From Acinetobacter guerrae (GTDB lineage Bacteria > Pseudomonadota > Gammaproteobacteria > Pseudomonadales > Moraxellaceae), in the NCBI RefSeq assembly GCF_009372255.1, contig NZ_LXGN01000060.1, positions 1-64,000 of the forward strand: a DNA stretch of 64,000 nt, written 5' to 3'. Of the stretch, positions 16,852 to 26,229 are shown in pieces. Position 1 is the stretch's first letter, and each line of letters begins with the position of its first letter. The position numbers and the translations under genes were made by a program. The notes beneath the pieces were generated by a model that was not told the origin of the DNA, did not search any database, and was given only the letters and a program-made list of their open reading frames with translations.

Positions 16852-17046
16852 ATGAAAGAAAGAAAAAATTTTAATGTCAGGCTTCTATTAAATTTACGTC
16901 ACTTTAATTTGCGTCAATTAGGGGCAGCACTTGTAATTGGTAATGCGTTATATTTTTCTTATAGTACTTACTTTCATCATGATATTTCTTCCGAAACTTT
17001 TGCAATACCGCATGACCAAAGTGATAACATTCAATTGATTAAGTAA
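16852..17046 (+). CDS. Small protein of unknown function
   Basis: The 64-residue product has a basic N-terminal third (KERKNFNVRLLLNLRHFNLR) and a short hydrophobic stretch (LGAALVIGNALYFSYSTYF) that could be one membrane helix, then an acidic end. No family is recognised. Support comes from a well-placed promoter and from its position between two terminated units, upstream of mlaF by 90 bases. It could be translated together with the mla transcript or independently. Confidence 0.55.
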   Translation: MKERKNFNVRLLLNLRHFNLRQLGAALVIGNALYFSYSTYFHHDISSETFAIPHDQSDNIQLIK

Positions 17047-17136
17047 TTGGTCGTTTCATTGTTAAATAACAAGAATTACCTAAACATTCAATGCTATATT
17101 ATGCAAGCTTAAAAATATGCAGGAACATATACTGCT

Positions 17137-17955
17137 ATGAATAATCCAATACTCTCGACGGCTCAGGCACTCATAGAAGTGAAAAATCTGGGTTTCAATC
17201 GAGGGGAACGTATCATCTATGAAAATGTTGATTTAACCATTCGACGTGGTCAAATTACAGGCATTATGGGCCCATCTGGAACAGGAAAAACAACACTATT
17301 ACGTCTGATTGGTGGTCAATTGACCCCAGATCGTGGCGAAGTTTTACTGGATGGTAAAGATATTGCCAGCATGTCACGTCAGGAATTATTTGCTGCGCGG
17401 GCACGTATGGGGATGTTGTTTCAAAGCGGTGCTTTGTTTACCGATATGTCTGTGTATGAAAACGTTGCATTTCCAATTCGTGCGCATACAGATTTGCCTG
17501 AACATTTGATTGCAGAGTTGGTCGGACTTAAATTAGAGTCAGTTGGTTTGCGTGGTACAGAACATTTAATGCCAAGTGAACTTTCAGGCGGGATGAACCG
17601 CCGAGTTGCATTGGCTCGTGCTATTGCCCTTGATCCTGATTTGATTATGTATGATGAACCTTTTGCTGGACAAGATCCGATTGTAAAGGGTGTGCTGACT
17701 CGTTTGATCCGTTCACTGCGTGAAGCACTTGATCTAACTACAATTATTGTCTCTCATGATGTCGCTGAAACACTGGAAATTTCAGATTATATTTATGTAA
17801 TTGCAGAAGGCAAAATTCAGGGTGAAGGCACACCTGCCCAATTACAGGCTTCAGCTTCACCCTTTGTAAAACAATTTTTGACAGGTTCCCCTGAAGGGCC
17901 GGTTGAATATCAATTTAGTCATCAAGCATATTTAAATAACGAGGTACATCCATGA
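17137..17955 (+). CDS. mlaF: Phospholipid ABC transporter ATP-binding protein MlaF
   Basis: MlaF is the ATPase of the MlaFEDB inner-membrane complex, which moves phospholipids between inner and outer membrane and keeps the outer leaflet asymmetric. Walker A GPSGTGKTT is near residue 45, the ABC signature is the variant ELSGGMNRRVALARA typical of the Mla group, Walker B LIMYDEPFAGQDP follows, and the switch is VSHD. The C-terminal tail (VEYQFSHQAYLNNEV) is the extension that docks on the partner ATPase and MlaB. Length 272 is normal. Its stop overlaps the mlaE start. Confidence 0.95.
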   Translation: MNNPILSTAQALIEVKNLGFNRGERIIYENVDLTIRRGQITGIMGPSGTGKTTLLRLIGGQLTPDRGEVLLDGKDIASMSRQELFAARARMGMLFQSGALFTDMSVYENVAFPIRAHTDLPEHLIAELVGLKLESVGLRGTEHLMPSELSGGMNRRVALARAIALDPDLIMYDEPFAGQDPIVKGVLTRLIRSLREALDLTTIIVSHDVAETLEISDYIYVIAEGKIQGEGTPAQLQASASPFVKQFLTGSPEGPVEYQFSHQAYLNNEVHP

Positions 17956-18731
17956 ATGCGATTGCCTGGTTAGGTCGAGTTGTAATTGAGCGGATGCGTG
18001 GAATTGGTGAAGCAACTGTAATGTTGCTGCAAATTATCTTTTCTTTACCTTCTGCGGGTGGTTTTAGCCGATTCGTATATCAAATGTACCGTGTCGGTGT
18101 AATGTCCTTATTAATCATTTCAGTATCTGGATTATTTATTGGGGCAGTTCTTGGTTTGCAGATGTATAACATTCTGGTGACCTTTGGTAGTGAAGCAATG
18201 TTGGGTACAGCAATTGCGTTGACCTTATTGCGTGAGCTAGCGCCAGTTGTGGCAGCTTTGTTATTTGCTGGTCGTGCTGGTTCTGCACTAACCGCTGAAA
18301 TTGGATTAATGAAAGCGACTGAACAACTTTCCAGTATGGAAATGATTGGGGTTGACCCATTAAAACGTGTGGTTTCTCCAAGATTGTGGGCGGGTATTGT
18401 CAGTTTACCCATGCTCTCGATTATTTTTGCTGCAATTGGTATTTTTGGCGGTAAAATTGTGGGCGTTGATTTTCTGGGGGCTGATGATGGCTCATTCTGG
18501 AGTGGCATGCAAAACTCGATTCAGTTTATGCATGACATCTTTAATGGAACAGTAATTAAAAGTATTGTATTTGCCCTGATTTGTACATGGATTGCGGTTT
18601 ATCAGGGCTATGCCTGTGAACCGACTTCAGAAGGTATTGCGACATCAACCACTCGTACAGTGGTGTATTCATCGCTGTGTGTTTTAGGTTTTGATTTTGT
18701 GTTGACTGCGGTCATGTTCGGAGGTGTTTAA
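17952..18731 (+). CDS. mlaE: Phospholipid ABC transporter permease MlaE
   Basis: The 259-residue membrane protein is of the MlaE/YrbE type: several hydrophobic segments, the conserved LLRELAPVVAALLFAGRAGSALTAEIG region and the ATEQLSSMEMIGVDP coupling segment that contacts MlaF. It forms the dimeric channel through which lipids pass. The start overlaps mlaF by four bases (ATGA) and the stop overlaps the mlaD start, showing tight translational coupling. Confidence 0.95.
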   Translation: MNAIAWLGRVVIERMRGIGEATVMLLQIIFSLPSAGGFSRFVYQMYRVGVMSLLIISVSGLFIGAVLGLQMYNILVTFGSEAMLGTAIALTLLRELAPVVAALLFAGRAGSALTAEIGLMKATEQLSSMEMIGVDPLKRVVSPRLWAGIVSLPMLSIIFAAIGIFGGKIVGVDFLGADDGSFWSGMQNSIQFMHDIFNGTVIKSIVFALICTWIAVYQGYACEPTSEGIATSTTRTVVYSSLCVLGFDFVLTAVMFGGV

Positions 18732-19414
18732 TGAAATCACGTACTAGTGAGCTGGCCGTAGGGATTTTTGTCATTATCTTTGGCGTGGCTTTGTTTTTTT
18801 TGGCGATGAAAGTCAGTGGCCTTGTCGGTACAAATTTAAATGACAGTTATCACATGACAGCACGTTTTGATAACGTGAACGGTCTTAAGCCACGCGCCAA
18901 AGTCACCATGAGTGGTGTTACAGTGGGGCGGGTTGAGTCGATTACGCTTGATCCAGTTACACGGTTGGCAACAGTCAATTTTGATCTTGATGGAAAGTTG
19001 ACTTCATTTAATGCCGAACAGTTAAAAGCAGTTCAGCAAAATGCATTGGATGAATTACGTTACAGTTCTGACTACACGCAGGCAAATGCTGTGCAACAAA
19101 AAGAAATGGAACAGAAACTGATTGCCAACATGAAATCCATCACCAATATCGATGAAGATGCTTATATAATGATAGCTACCAATGGTCTTTTGGGTGAAAA
19201 GTATCTCAAAATTGTACCAGGCGGTGGATTTAACTATTTAAAACGTGATGAAACCATCACCAATACTCAAGGTACAATGGATCTTGAGGATCTGATTAGC
19301 AAGTTCATTACTGGTGGTGCCAATAAATCATCATCGGGTAGCCCGGCAGAAGACTCGGCATCACAGCCGCAGGCAGCTACATCTAACAGTGCCGAACCTT
19401 CTTTTGTTGAGTAA
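18731..19414 (+). CDS. mlaD: Phospholipid-binding MCE protein MlaD
   Basis: One N-terminal transmembrane helix (LAVGIFVIIFGVALFFLAMKV) anchors a periplasmic MCE domain (ARFDNVNGLKPRAKVTMSGVTVGRVESI; then LLGEKYLKIVPGG). MlaD hexamers form a hydrophobic tunnel above MlaE. At 227 residues it is longer than the E. coli protein, with a central insertion (about residues 95-140: ALDELRYSSDYTQANAVQQK) that I recall from Acinetobacter MlaD, and a low-complexity Ser/Pro/Ala C-terminal end. Its ATG overlaps the mlaE stop. Confidence 0.95.
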   Translation: MKSRTSELAVGIFVIIFGVALFFLAMKVSGLVGTNLNDSYHMTARFDNVNGLKPRAKVTMSGVTVGRVESITLDPVTRLATVNFDLDGKLTSFNAEQLKAVQQNALDELRYSSDYTQANAVQQKEMEQKLIANMKSITNIDEDAYIMIATNGLLGEKYLKIVPGGGFNYLKRDETITNTQGTMDLEDLISKFITGGANKSSSGSPAEDSASQPQAATSNSAEPSFVE

Positions 19415-19433
19415 TTTTTAAGGAGCGATTCTT

Positions 19434-20066
19434 GTGAAGACGTTGTTCAAACAAACCCTAACGGCAAGTGTATTATCAACTTTACTTGCTGGCACTGCAT
19501 TTGCTGCGCCTGCGGAAGCGCCTCCTGCGTTTATCAAACGTGTTGCTGATAATTTTATTTCGCGTTTACAAGCAGACCACGCTAAGTTGCAGAGCAATCC
19601 TACTGCTGTAAAAGCGATTGTACGTCAGAACCTTGATCCCTATATCGATTCACAAGCGTTTACTCGTATCGTGATGGGAACTTATGCGACTAATCAAAAC
19701 AGTACAGCGGCACAACGTGCGCAGTTTGAAAAGAACTTTCGCGAAACTTTGATTGAAAACTATGGCACAGCGTTTGCAAAATACAGCAATCAAAGCTATA
19801 CCATGCGTCCTTATAAAGAAACTGGTAGCCGTAATCCTGTGGTAACCATTGATTTCAATAACAAAGGCGAAAAGATCCCTGTTTCTTTCCAATTAAGTGA
19901 TGCGGGAAGCCAATGGAAAATCCGTAATATTAATGTTTCGGGTATCGATTTAGGCTTACAGTTCCGTAATCAGTTTGCGTCAACAGTGCAGCGTAATGGT
20001 GGTAATCTGGATAAAGCGATTGCCAACTTTAAACCAGACGCTGATGCGGCTGTAAACAAGAAATAA
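19434..20066 (+). CDS. mlaC: Periplasmic phospholipid shuttle MlaC
   Basis: The 210-residue protein starts at GTG 19434 after AAGGAG and has a Sec signal peptide ending near residue 24 (AGTAFAAPAE). The mature part is the Tol-tolerance/Ttg2 fold: PYIDSQAFTRIVMGTY, FRETLIENYGTAFAKY, WKIRNINVSGIDLGLQFRNQF. MlaC carries one phospholipid across the periplasm between MlaD and outer-membrane MlaA. The mlaA gene is not in this window. Confidence 0.95.
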   Translation: MKTLFKQTLTASVLSTLLAGTAFAAPAEAPPAFIKRVADNFISRLQADHAKLQSNPTAVKAIVRQNLDPYIDSQAFTRIVMGTYATNQNSTAAQRAQFEKNFRETLIENYGTAFAKYSNQSYTMRPYKETGSRNPVVTIDFNNKGEKIPVSFQLSDAGSQWKIRNINVSGIDLGLQFRNQFASTVQRNGGNLDKAIANFKPDADAAVNKK

Positions 20067-20079
20067 GTGAAGGTTTATT

Positions 20080-20373
20080 GTGATTGAAATCGTCGATCAG
20101 CAATTGGTGCTGTCAGGAAAGATTGATTTTGAAAATGCACAAACTGTTTATCAAGATGGTTTGCGTTTGATTCAACAACATCAACAATTTCCTGTGGTGG
20201 TAAATTTAAGCCAATTACAGCACGGCAGTACCTTGGCATTGGCGGTTTTAGTGCAATGGTTAAGAAAAACACCTAATGCGCAAGGATTACATTTTCAGGA
20301 CGTCCCTGAAAAAATGATGAAAATTATCCAGTCTTGCCATTTACAGGATGATTTGACACTGCTTCGCAGCTAG
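20080..20373 (+). CDS. mlaB: STAS-domain protein MlaB
   Basis: The 97-residue STAS domain protein starts at GTG 20080, 13 bases after mlaC. The fold is visible as alternating strands (LVLSGKIDF, FPVVVNLSQL) and the loop LQHGSTLALAVLVQWL, where Ser/Thr normally contacts MlaF. MlaB binds and stabilises the MlaF ATPase. It is the last gene of the mlaFEDCB operon before a strong terminator. Confidence 0.92.
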   Translation: MIEIVDQQLVLSGKIDFENAQTVYQDGLRLIQQHQQFPVVVNLSQLQHGSTLALAVLVQWLRKTPNAQGLHFQDVPEKMMKIIQSCHLQDDLTLLRS

Positions 20374-20386
20374 TTAAATTTTAATA

Positions 20387-20414
20387 AGAAAAGCACCAAA
20401 ATTGGTGCTTTTCT
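20387..20414. terminator. Bidirectional terminator between mlaB and corA
   Basis: AGAAAAGCACCAA pairs perfectly with TTGGTGCTTTTCT around AA. Both orientations end in T-rich sequence, so it can serve mlaB from the left and corA from the right. Confidence 0.9.
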
Positions 20415-20428
20415 TAGCTCTAAAATAT

Positions 20429-21442
20429 TTAAACCCACTTCTTCCAGCGGAAATAAATCATTGGTCCAACAAAGGAAACGAAGATAATAATCGCAACGGT
20501 TAAAAAACTCATCGAACCATGTGCAAAGGGCAATTCTTGCGTGTTCATACCATAGATACTTGCGACCAGCATAGGTGGTGCAAGCATACTTGGTAAAATG
20601 GAGAATCGACGAATGGTATCATTCTGTTCGGTGTTAATAAATCCAGACGTGGTATCAAGTAAGAAACGAACTTTTTGGAAAAGAAAAGCATCGTGTTCTA
20701 CTAGTGAGCGGACATCTTCACTTAATTCTCGAATATCCGCATCGTAAATATGACTGCCTAAAGCACGTGGACGAGATAAAAAAGTCAGGACACGACGTAA
20801 ATCAATCAAACAAAGTTGAGCTTTACCTAGTACATCTTCTTGTTGTGCCAAACGAGTAATCATGTCATCCAGATCTAAAATCTTTTCACGATGATGATTG
20901 TTGAGGACTTCGGTTGAGTATTTTTCCAAATCCTTGTGGATATCTTCAAGGATATCCGCAAGCTCATCGAGTTTCGCTTCGAGTAAACCGAGTAAGATCC
21001 AAGTTGGATCTTTATAATCCATGTCATAGTCATTGCGTCGTGCACGAGCACGAAAAGCACGAAAAGCGACGAGTTTTTCACCGCGCATGGTAAATAATCG
21101 ATCTTTATGTAAAATAAAAGCGACCGTTTGGACTGTAGCTAAGATATGACTGGTATCTTCATTATCGCCATCGACCTGATAATTTTTATTTTTCGTTAAA
21201 AAATAGGTGCTGATATGCAAAATTCCATCATCATCGCGGTAAAATCGAGCAGAGGATGAAATGTCTTCTAATGACTTGAGGGTAGGTAAATTTCGGTCAT
21301 AAGCATCAATGACCCATTGTTGCTCTTCTTGAGAGGGCGCAATTAAATCGATCCACACCAGATCTTGATGTAGATCAAACCCACCATTGATGGTTGCATC
21401 TTCAAGGCTACCGCGCTCTGTGGCGTAAAAGGCTTCAAGCAT
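20429..21442 (-). CDS. corA: CorA-family magnesium/cobalt channel
   Basis: The 337-residue protein has a large cytoplasmic N-terminal domain rich in charged helices, then two C-terminal membrane helices. The signature YGMNTQELPFAHG sits between them, containing the GMN selectivity motif, and the protein ends in the basic FRWKKWV. CorA pentamers import Mg2+ and can pass Co2+ or Ni2+. It is transcribed alone, convergent with the mla operon. No magnesium-responsive leader is recognised upstream. Confidence 0.92.
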   Translation of the reverse strand: MLEAFYATERGSLEDATINGGFDLHQDLVWIDLIAPSQEEQQWVIDAYDRNLPTLKSLEDISSSARFYRDDDGILHISTYFLTKNKNYQVDGDNEDTSHILATVQTVAFILHKDRLFTMRGEKLVAFRAFRARARRNDYDMDYKDPTWILLGLLEAKLDELADILEDIHKDLEKYSTEVLNNHHREKILDLDDMITRLAQQEDVLGKAQLCLIDLRRVLTFLSRPRALGSHIYDADIRELSEDVRSLVEHDAFLFQKVRFLLDTTSGFINTEQNDTIRRFSILPSMLAPPMLVASIYGMNTQELPFAHGSMSFLTVAIIIFVSFVGPMIYFRWKKWV

Positions 21443-21599
21443 AATGTCTTTTCTCCCTTGCGCAGTATGGATAATTTTGATGGGTGTATTTTAGACAAGG
21501 ATTCACTTAAAAACACTCATTGTTATCGTTTTTTCTGAAAAAATCTCGCTTAAGCTTATATTGTAAGCATGACAGCTTAAAAACATGGTTAAAAGTTTT

Positions 21600-22184
21600 A
21601 TGAATTCAATCTGTATTTTTTGTGGTTCAGCCGTTGGCACAGATCCTTTATTTTTACAAGCAGCCCAACTAACGGGTCAAACTATTGCTAAACAAGGCAA
21701 AACGCTGGTGTATGGTGGTGGACGTTCTGGTCTAATGGGAGTAGTTGCCGATAGTGCCTTACAGGCGGGAGGGCGTGTTGTTGGTGTGATTCCTACAGCT
21801 CTTGTTGATCGTGAATTGGCACATCCTCATCTGACCGAATTGCATATTGTCAAAAATATGCATGAGCGCAAAACCAAAATGGCAGATTTAGCGGATGGCT
21901 TTATTGCATTACCAGGTGGTGCGGGCACACTGGAAGAAATTTTTGAACAATGGACATGGTCGCAGTTGGGTATTCATCAAAAACCATGTGCATTTTTAAA
22001 TATTCAAGGTTTCTATGATGATTTACTTAAAATGATTCAGACAACGGCAGATAAAGGTTTTACTCAGGCGCGATTTGTAGAAAAATTGATTGCGTCGGAT
22101 CAGATTGATGTGATTTTAAATACATTTGAGCATTATCGACCTGCTGCGCCGAAGTGGGGGACACAGGCTGAAGTCCATCCTTAA
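21600..22184 (+). CDS. LOG-family protein (Rossmann-fold nucleotide phosphoribohydrolase)
   Basis: The family signature is complete: CIFCGSAVG at the start, GGGRSGLMGVVAD near residue 40, and the catalytic LPGGAGTLEEIFEQWTW near residue 102. LOG proteins release the base from cytokinin or AMP-like nucleoside 5'-monophosphates; the bacterial role is uncertain. ATG 21600 (MNSICIF) gives the usual start; ATG 21585 five codons earlier is possible. The Nudix gene follows 15 bases later, so the two may form one unit of nucleotide clean-up. Confidence 0.88.
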   Translation: MNSICIFCGSAVGTDPLFLQAAQLTGQTIAKQGKTLVYGGGRSGLMGVVADSALQAGGRVVGVIPTALVDRELAHPHLTELHIVKNMHERKTKMADLADGFIALPGGAGTLEEIFEQWTWSQLGIHQKPCAFLNIQGFYDDLLKMIQTTADKGFTQARFVEKLIASDQIDVILNTFEHYRPAAPKWGTQAEVHP

Positions 22185-22199
22185 CGCTGAGACATCATT

Positions 22200-22610
22200 G
22201 TGAGAAAAGTTGATGTGAAGAAAATTACAGTTGCTGCCGCGATTATTTTAAATGATGCACATGAGCTATTGGTGGTGCGTAAGAAAAATACCCAAGTTTT
22301 TATGCAAGTAGGTGGCAAGCTAGAACTAAATGAACCACCTGAGCAGGCGATTGAAAGAGAAATAAAGGAGGAGATTGGCTGTGATATTCAGATTGATCAA
22401 TTTGTGGGTCGATTTGAAACAGCAACCGCCAATGAGCCTGATCATCAACTGATTAGCTATGTTTATTTGGCACAGTTAAAGCAAGTGCCACACATTGCTG
22501 CTGAAATTGCTGAAATGAAATGGGTGTCACTGGATGATCGTGTTACTTCGCTTGCCCCTTTAACACGTGAAGTGGTTATGCCGTGGTGTCGAGATTATTT
22601 ACAGGTTTAG
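22200..22610 (+). CDS. Nudix hydrolase
   Basis: The 136-residue protein contains a full Nudix box: G-x5-E-x7-RE-I-K-EE-I-G, around residues 40-62 (GKLELNE, then REIKEEIGC). Such enzymes cleave nucleoside diphosphates linked to another moiety, often oxidised nucleotides. The substrate cannot be read. The start is GTG 22200, 15 bases after the LOG gene. Its end overlaps the convergent comF gene by 35 bases. Confidence 0.85.
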   Translation: MRKVDVKKITVAAAIILNDAHELLVVRKKNTQVFMQVGGKLELNEPPEQAIEREIKEEIGCDIQIDQFVGRFETATANEPDHQLISYVYLAQLKQVPHIAAEIAEMKWVSLDDRVTSLAPLTREVVMPWCRDYLQV

Positions 22611-23256
22611 ATGCTTTATCTGTTACAGCCGCAATGCAACATGCATAGATCTGCTGGCAGCCTAATAATTGCAATGCTTGATGCAAAGCATAAATTGAGC
22701 TGCCAGTCGTGACGACATCATCGATGATCAAGACTTTTCTGTAGCGAATTTTGGGTTTTTCTAACAGTACAAACTGTTGCTCAATGCCTTGAATTCGTTC
22801 AAGCCGATTGAGTCCCTTTTGAGAGTGTTGTTCTAGTCGATGAATAGGCTGCCAAATAGGAACATTTAGCTTTTTTGCAAGTTGTTGTGCCAAAAGCAAG
22901 GACTGATTGTAACCTCGTTCAATTAAGCGTGCGTCTGAAATCGGCATTGGGACAATAGCTTGAACTTTAGGATGCTTAATCTGAGCAAGTAATTGATCTA
23001 ATAAAGGCTGATGATGTAATTTCTGTTTATATTTAAACTGCTGCAAAATACGATCAATTGGATAATGATAATAACAAGCCGCCATGATCTGTAATTCGTG
23101 TCGATTGATCGGTTGCTTAAGCCAAGGTAATTGCAGCCAGCAACTTTTACACAGCACATAATGTTTTAAACGCGGACTGGATTCACATAGACGACAAGGG
23201 AGTATTTTTTGTCCGAATTGTTGTAACGTTGCTTTAAAATAATCAAACATAGGCAT
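22576..23256 (-). CDS. comF: ComF-family phosphoribosyltransferase-like protein
   Basis: The product has an N-terminal zinc-ribbon-like part (CRLCESS, then LCKSC) and a C-terminal phosphoribosyltransferase fold with the PRPP loop VLIIDDVVTTGSS near the end. ComF proteins are needed for natural DNA uptake, a hallmark of Acinetobacter. Two starts are possible, ATG 23256 and ATG 23250; both overlap the recG stop at 23243, so translation is coupled to recG. Its 3' end overlaps the convergent Nudix gene. Confidence 0.87.
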   Translation of the reverse strand: MPMFDYFKATLQQFGQKILPCRLCESSPRLKHYVLCKSCWLQLPWLKQPINRHELQIMAACYYHYPIDRILQQFKYKQKLHHQPLLDQLLAQIKHPKVQAIVPMPISDARLIERGYNQSLLLAQQLAKKLNVPIWQPIHRLEQHSQKGLNRLERIQGIEQQFVLLEKPKIRYRKVLIIDDVVTTGSSIYALHQALQLLGCQQIYACCIAAVTDKASKPVNNLDTTA

Positions 23257-25288
23257 AACGCGGAGCCTCTGGTAGCCAACGTTTAAGTAAAGCATCGGCC
23301 TGCTTTGGATAGTTTTTTAAAACTTGTTCGGCAACATAATGTGCCTGTGTCAGCAAATGATCATCGCGTTCCAGACGAGCTACTCGAAATCCCATATCAC
23401 CCGTTTGTTTGGTGCCCAATAGTTCCCCTGGACCGCGAATTTCCAGATCTTTTTCAGCAATCACAAAACCATCATTACTTTCTCTTAAAATGGATAAGCG
23501 TTCATGTCCATTTTGTGAGAGGGGCGATTTATACAATAGCGCACAAAAACTGGCAGTTGCGCCTCGCCCGACGCGACCACGTAATTGATGGAGTTGGGAG
23601 AGTCCAAGCCGTTCAGCATTTTCAATCACCATAATAGAAGCATTTGGGACATCCACCCCGACTTCAATGACTGTGGTGGCAATGAGTAGTTGCAATTGAT
23701 TGTCTTTAAATGCCTGCATGACATTTTGCTTTTCATCTGCTTTCATTTTGCCATGCACTAGACCGATATTCAGTTCAGGAAAGCGTTCTTTCATTTCCTG
23801 ATACGTTGCTTCAGCTGCTTGAGCATCAAGGGTTTCCGATTGCTCGACCAGTGTACATACCCAATAGGCTTGTTTACCTTCACGACAATTACTGGCAATA
23901 CGATTTAAAACCTGTTCACGTCGATCAAGTGGAACGGTGACAGTCTGAATAGGAGTACGTCCCGGCGGAAGCTCATCGATAATAGAGGTGTCCAGATCCC
24001 CATAGGCACTCATTGCCAGTGTACGGGGAATAGGAGTTGCCGTCATCACCAACTGGTGTGGCGTAAGTTGATCACTTCCTTTATTGCGCAGAGCCAGACG
24101 TTGATCGACCCCAAACCGATGTTGTTCATCAATAATCACCAGCCCCAATTTGGCAAATTCAACATTGTCCTGAAACAGGGCGTGTGTTCCAATCACCAAT
24201 TGTGCTTCGCCAGTTTTAATACTTAGTTCTGCCTGTGAGCGGGCTTTACCTTTTTGTTTTCCAGATAGCCATGCGACTCGAATACCTAACGGTTCAAACC
24301 AGCGTTTAAAATTTAAATAATGTTGCTCGGCCAAAATTTCAGTCGGTGCCATCAGCGCAACTTGCCATTGGGCTTCTAAAGTATGGCAAGCTGCAAGCGC
24401 AGCAACCAGCGTTTTACCTGCACCAACATCGCCCTGTACCAAGCGTAACATGGGTTTGTTTTGCTTAAGATCGGTGACAATTTCTTTGGACACTCGTTTT
24501 TGTGCCTGTGTCATTTCGAAGGGTAATCCTGCAAGCAGTGCTTTTGCCAACGTTTGACTAGGACTAAAATGAGGTGAGGCAATCTGTCGGATATAAGCTC
24601 GTCGCGTCAATAGACTCACCTGATGAGCAACCAGTTCTTCAAAAATCAGACGTTGCTGTGCAGGATGAGAACCTTGAGCCAGTTGTTGCATATTGGCATC
24701 GACAGGCGGTTCGTGAATATAGAGCAAAGCCTGTTTAAGCGCATAACCATTGGTGTATTGTTCAGGTAATAATTCAGGCAGATGATCACTGTATTGTTTG
24801 AGTGCCTGTTTAACGTATTCACGTAACTTCGGTTGAGTTAAACCTTCGGTACTGGGGTAAATCGCAGTGAGCTGAGTCTTGGGTAAAGCAGTGTGTTCTG
24901 TCACCAGTTGTATTTCAGGATGATACATCTCCAGACCGCGCGCACCAACCCGTACTTCACCAAAGATTCGTAAACGATGACCCGCTTTTAATTTATCGGT
25001 TAGGTTTTTATAAATATGATAAAAGCGTAAGGTAACTTTGCCTGTATCGTCCTGAAGTAAAGCTGCTAGAGACTTGCGTTTTCCAGGTGGAAAATCGAGT
25101 GATTTGACTTCGCCTTCGAGCAAATAACTACGGCCAACCACCAGTTGGTTCATGGGAATGACCGTGCTACGATCTTCATAATCACGGGGCAGGTGAAAAA
25201 GTAGATCATCCGTGGTGAAAATATTGAGTTTTTCCAAAAGTGCAGCGGCAGCACCGCCTACACCCTGTAACTGCTGGACTGAAGTCAT
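23243..25288 (-). CDS. recG: ATP-dependent DNA helicase RecG
   Basis: RecG remodels stalled replication forks and branch-migrates Holliday junctions. The 681-residue protein has an N-terminal wedge/OB domain, then helicase motifs: Walker A GDVGAGKT, MAPTEILAEQH, IIDEQHRFGV (DEQH box), MTATPIPRTLAM, VIEVGVDVPNAS and the HQLRGRVGRG block. The C-terminal end (PGELLGTKQTG) is typical. It is the first gene of a recG-comF unit, divergent from the SDR gene. Confidence 0.96.
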   Translation of the reverse strand: MTSVQQLQGVGGAAAALLEKLNIFTTDDLLFHLPRDYEDRSTVIPMNQLVVGRSYLLEGEVKSLDFPPGKRKSLAALLQDDTGKVTLRFYHIYKNLTDKLKAGHRLRIFGEVRVGARGLEMYHPEIQLVTEHTALPKTQLTAIYPSTEGLTQPKLREYVKQALKQYSDHLPELLPEQYTNGYALKQALLYIHEPPVDANMQQLAQGSHPAQQRLIFEELVAHQVSLLTRRAYIRQIASPHFSPSQTLAKALLAGLPFEMTQAQKRVSKEIVTDLKQNKPMLRLVQGDVGAGKTLVAALAACHTLEAQWQVALMAPTEILAEQHYLNFKRWFEPLGIRVAWLSGKQKGKARSQAELSIKTGEAQLVIGTHALFQDNVEFAKLGLVIIDEQHRFGVDQRLALRNKGSDQLTPHQLVMTATPIPRTLAMSAYGDLDTSIIDELPPGRTPIQTVTVPLDRREQVLNRIASNCREGKQAYWVCTLVEQSETLDAQAAEATYQEMKERFPELNIGLVHGKMKADEKQNVMQAFKDNQLQLLIATTVIEVGVDVPNASIMVIENAERLGLSQLHQLRGRVGRGATASFCALLYKSPLSQNGHERLSILRESNDGFVIAEKDLEIRGPGELLGTKQTGDMGFRVARLERDDHLLTQAHYVAEQVLKNYPKQADALLKRWLPEAPRYAYV

Positions 25289-25326
25289 ATCTCTCCAAGT
25301 CAGGACCCACTAAATCAGGATCATGC

Positions 25327-26160
25327 ATGCATATTTTATTTATTGGCTATGGTAAAACATCTCAACGCGTTGCCCAATATCTATTTCAACAGAACTCGAA
25401 TCAACAGCAATATCAAATTACCACAATTAGCCGTAGCCCGAAAACAGATGTGTACGCGAATCACCTCATTCAAGATGTGCATGATCTTCATCTGGACAGT
25501 CTTGCACCAGTTGATTTGGTCTATGTGGCTTTGACCCCTTCAGAAAGTAGTGTAGAAGCTTATCGGCAGATTTATGTAGATTCGGTTGAACCAATCGTTC
25601 ATGCATTAAAATCGCATCCTGTGCAAAGAATTATGGTGCTGTCATCTACGCGAGTATATGGTGAAAATCAGGGCGAGCGGGTAGATGATGAGTCGCCCGT
25701 TCAACCCGTAGATGAGCAAGGACAAATCTTGCGTGATATGGAATTAAAATGGCTGGCAGCATATCCGAAACAGGCAGTGATTATTCGACCTTCTGGGATC
25801 TATGGACAATCTGTTGCGCGCTTGATAAAAATGGCACAAAACACCAGCAGCTATCCAAAGATTCATTATAGCAACCGCATTCATATTGATGATCTGGCAA
25901 GATTTTTAGCGTATTTATCGACATTAAAAGATGTTGATTCATCTTATATCGTGACCAATAATCAACCTTTAGCTTTACATGAAATTATCCTGTGGTTTCA
26001 GCAACAATTAGATTTACCGCAGTTGCAACTTAATAGTCAGCAAATCTCAGGAAAACGGTTGTATGCGACACGTATGCAGCAAACGGGTTTTCAATTACAG
26101 CATCCAGTTTGCTTTAATGACTATATAATTCGTTTGCAATCACATGGTCAAAACTCATAA
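25327..26160 (+). CDS. NAD(P)-dependent epimerase/dehydratase-like (extended SDR) protein
   Basis: The frame begins MHILFIGYGKTSQRVAQYLF, a GxGxxxxR dinucleotide-binding start like that of YeeZ-type SDR proteins. Later blocks are MVLSSTRVYGE and RPSGIYGQS (YGQS in the place of the catalytic tyrosine region). The 277-residue product probably binds NADP; its substrate is unknown. ATG 25327 follows AGGA at 25317-25320. The frame is open further upstream into recG antisense, which I reject as start. Confidence 0.8.
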   Translation: MHILFIGYGKTSQRVAQYLFQQNSNQQQYQITTISRSPKTDVYANHLIQDVHDLHLDSLAPVDLVYVALTPSESSVEAYRQIYVDSVEPIVHALKSHPVQRIMVLSSTRVYGENQGERVDDESPVQPVDEQGQILRDMELKWLAAYPKQAVIIRPSGIYGQSVARLIKMAQNTSSYPKIHYSNRIHIDDLARFLAYLSTLKDVDSSYIVTNNQPLALHEIILWFQQQLDLPQLQLNSQQISGKRLYATRMQQTGFQLQHPVCFNDYIIRLQSHGQNS

Positions 26161-26229
26161 TTTAATTAAACTAAAAAGTATGGGCAAATATATAAATAAA
26201 TTAAATTGATAAATAGTAGATCGGGGAAT

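Noticed and set aside
18080..18508. 142-residue minus-strand frame opposite mlaE
   Set aside because: It is antisense to a conserved membrane gene, without start signals or a recognised family.
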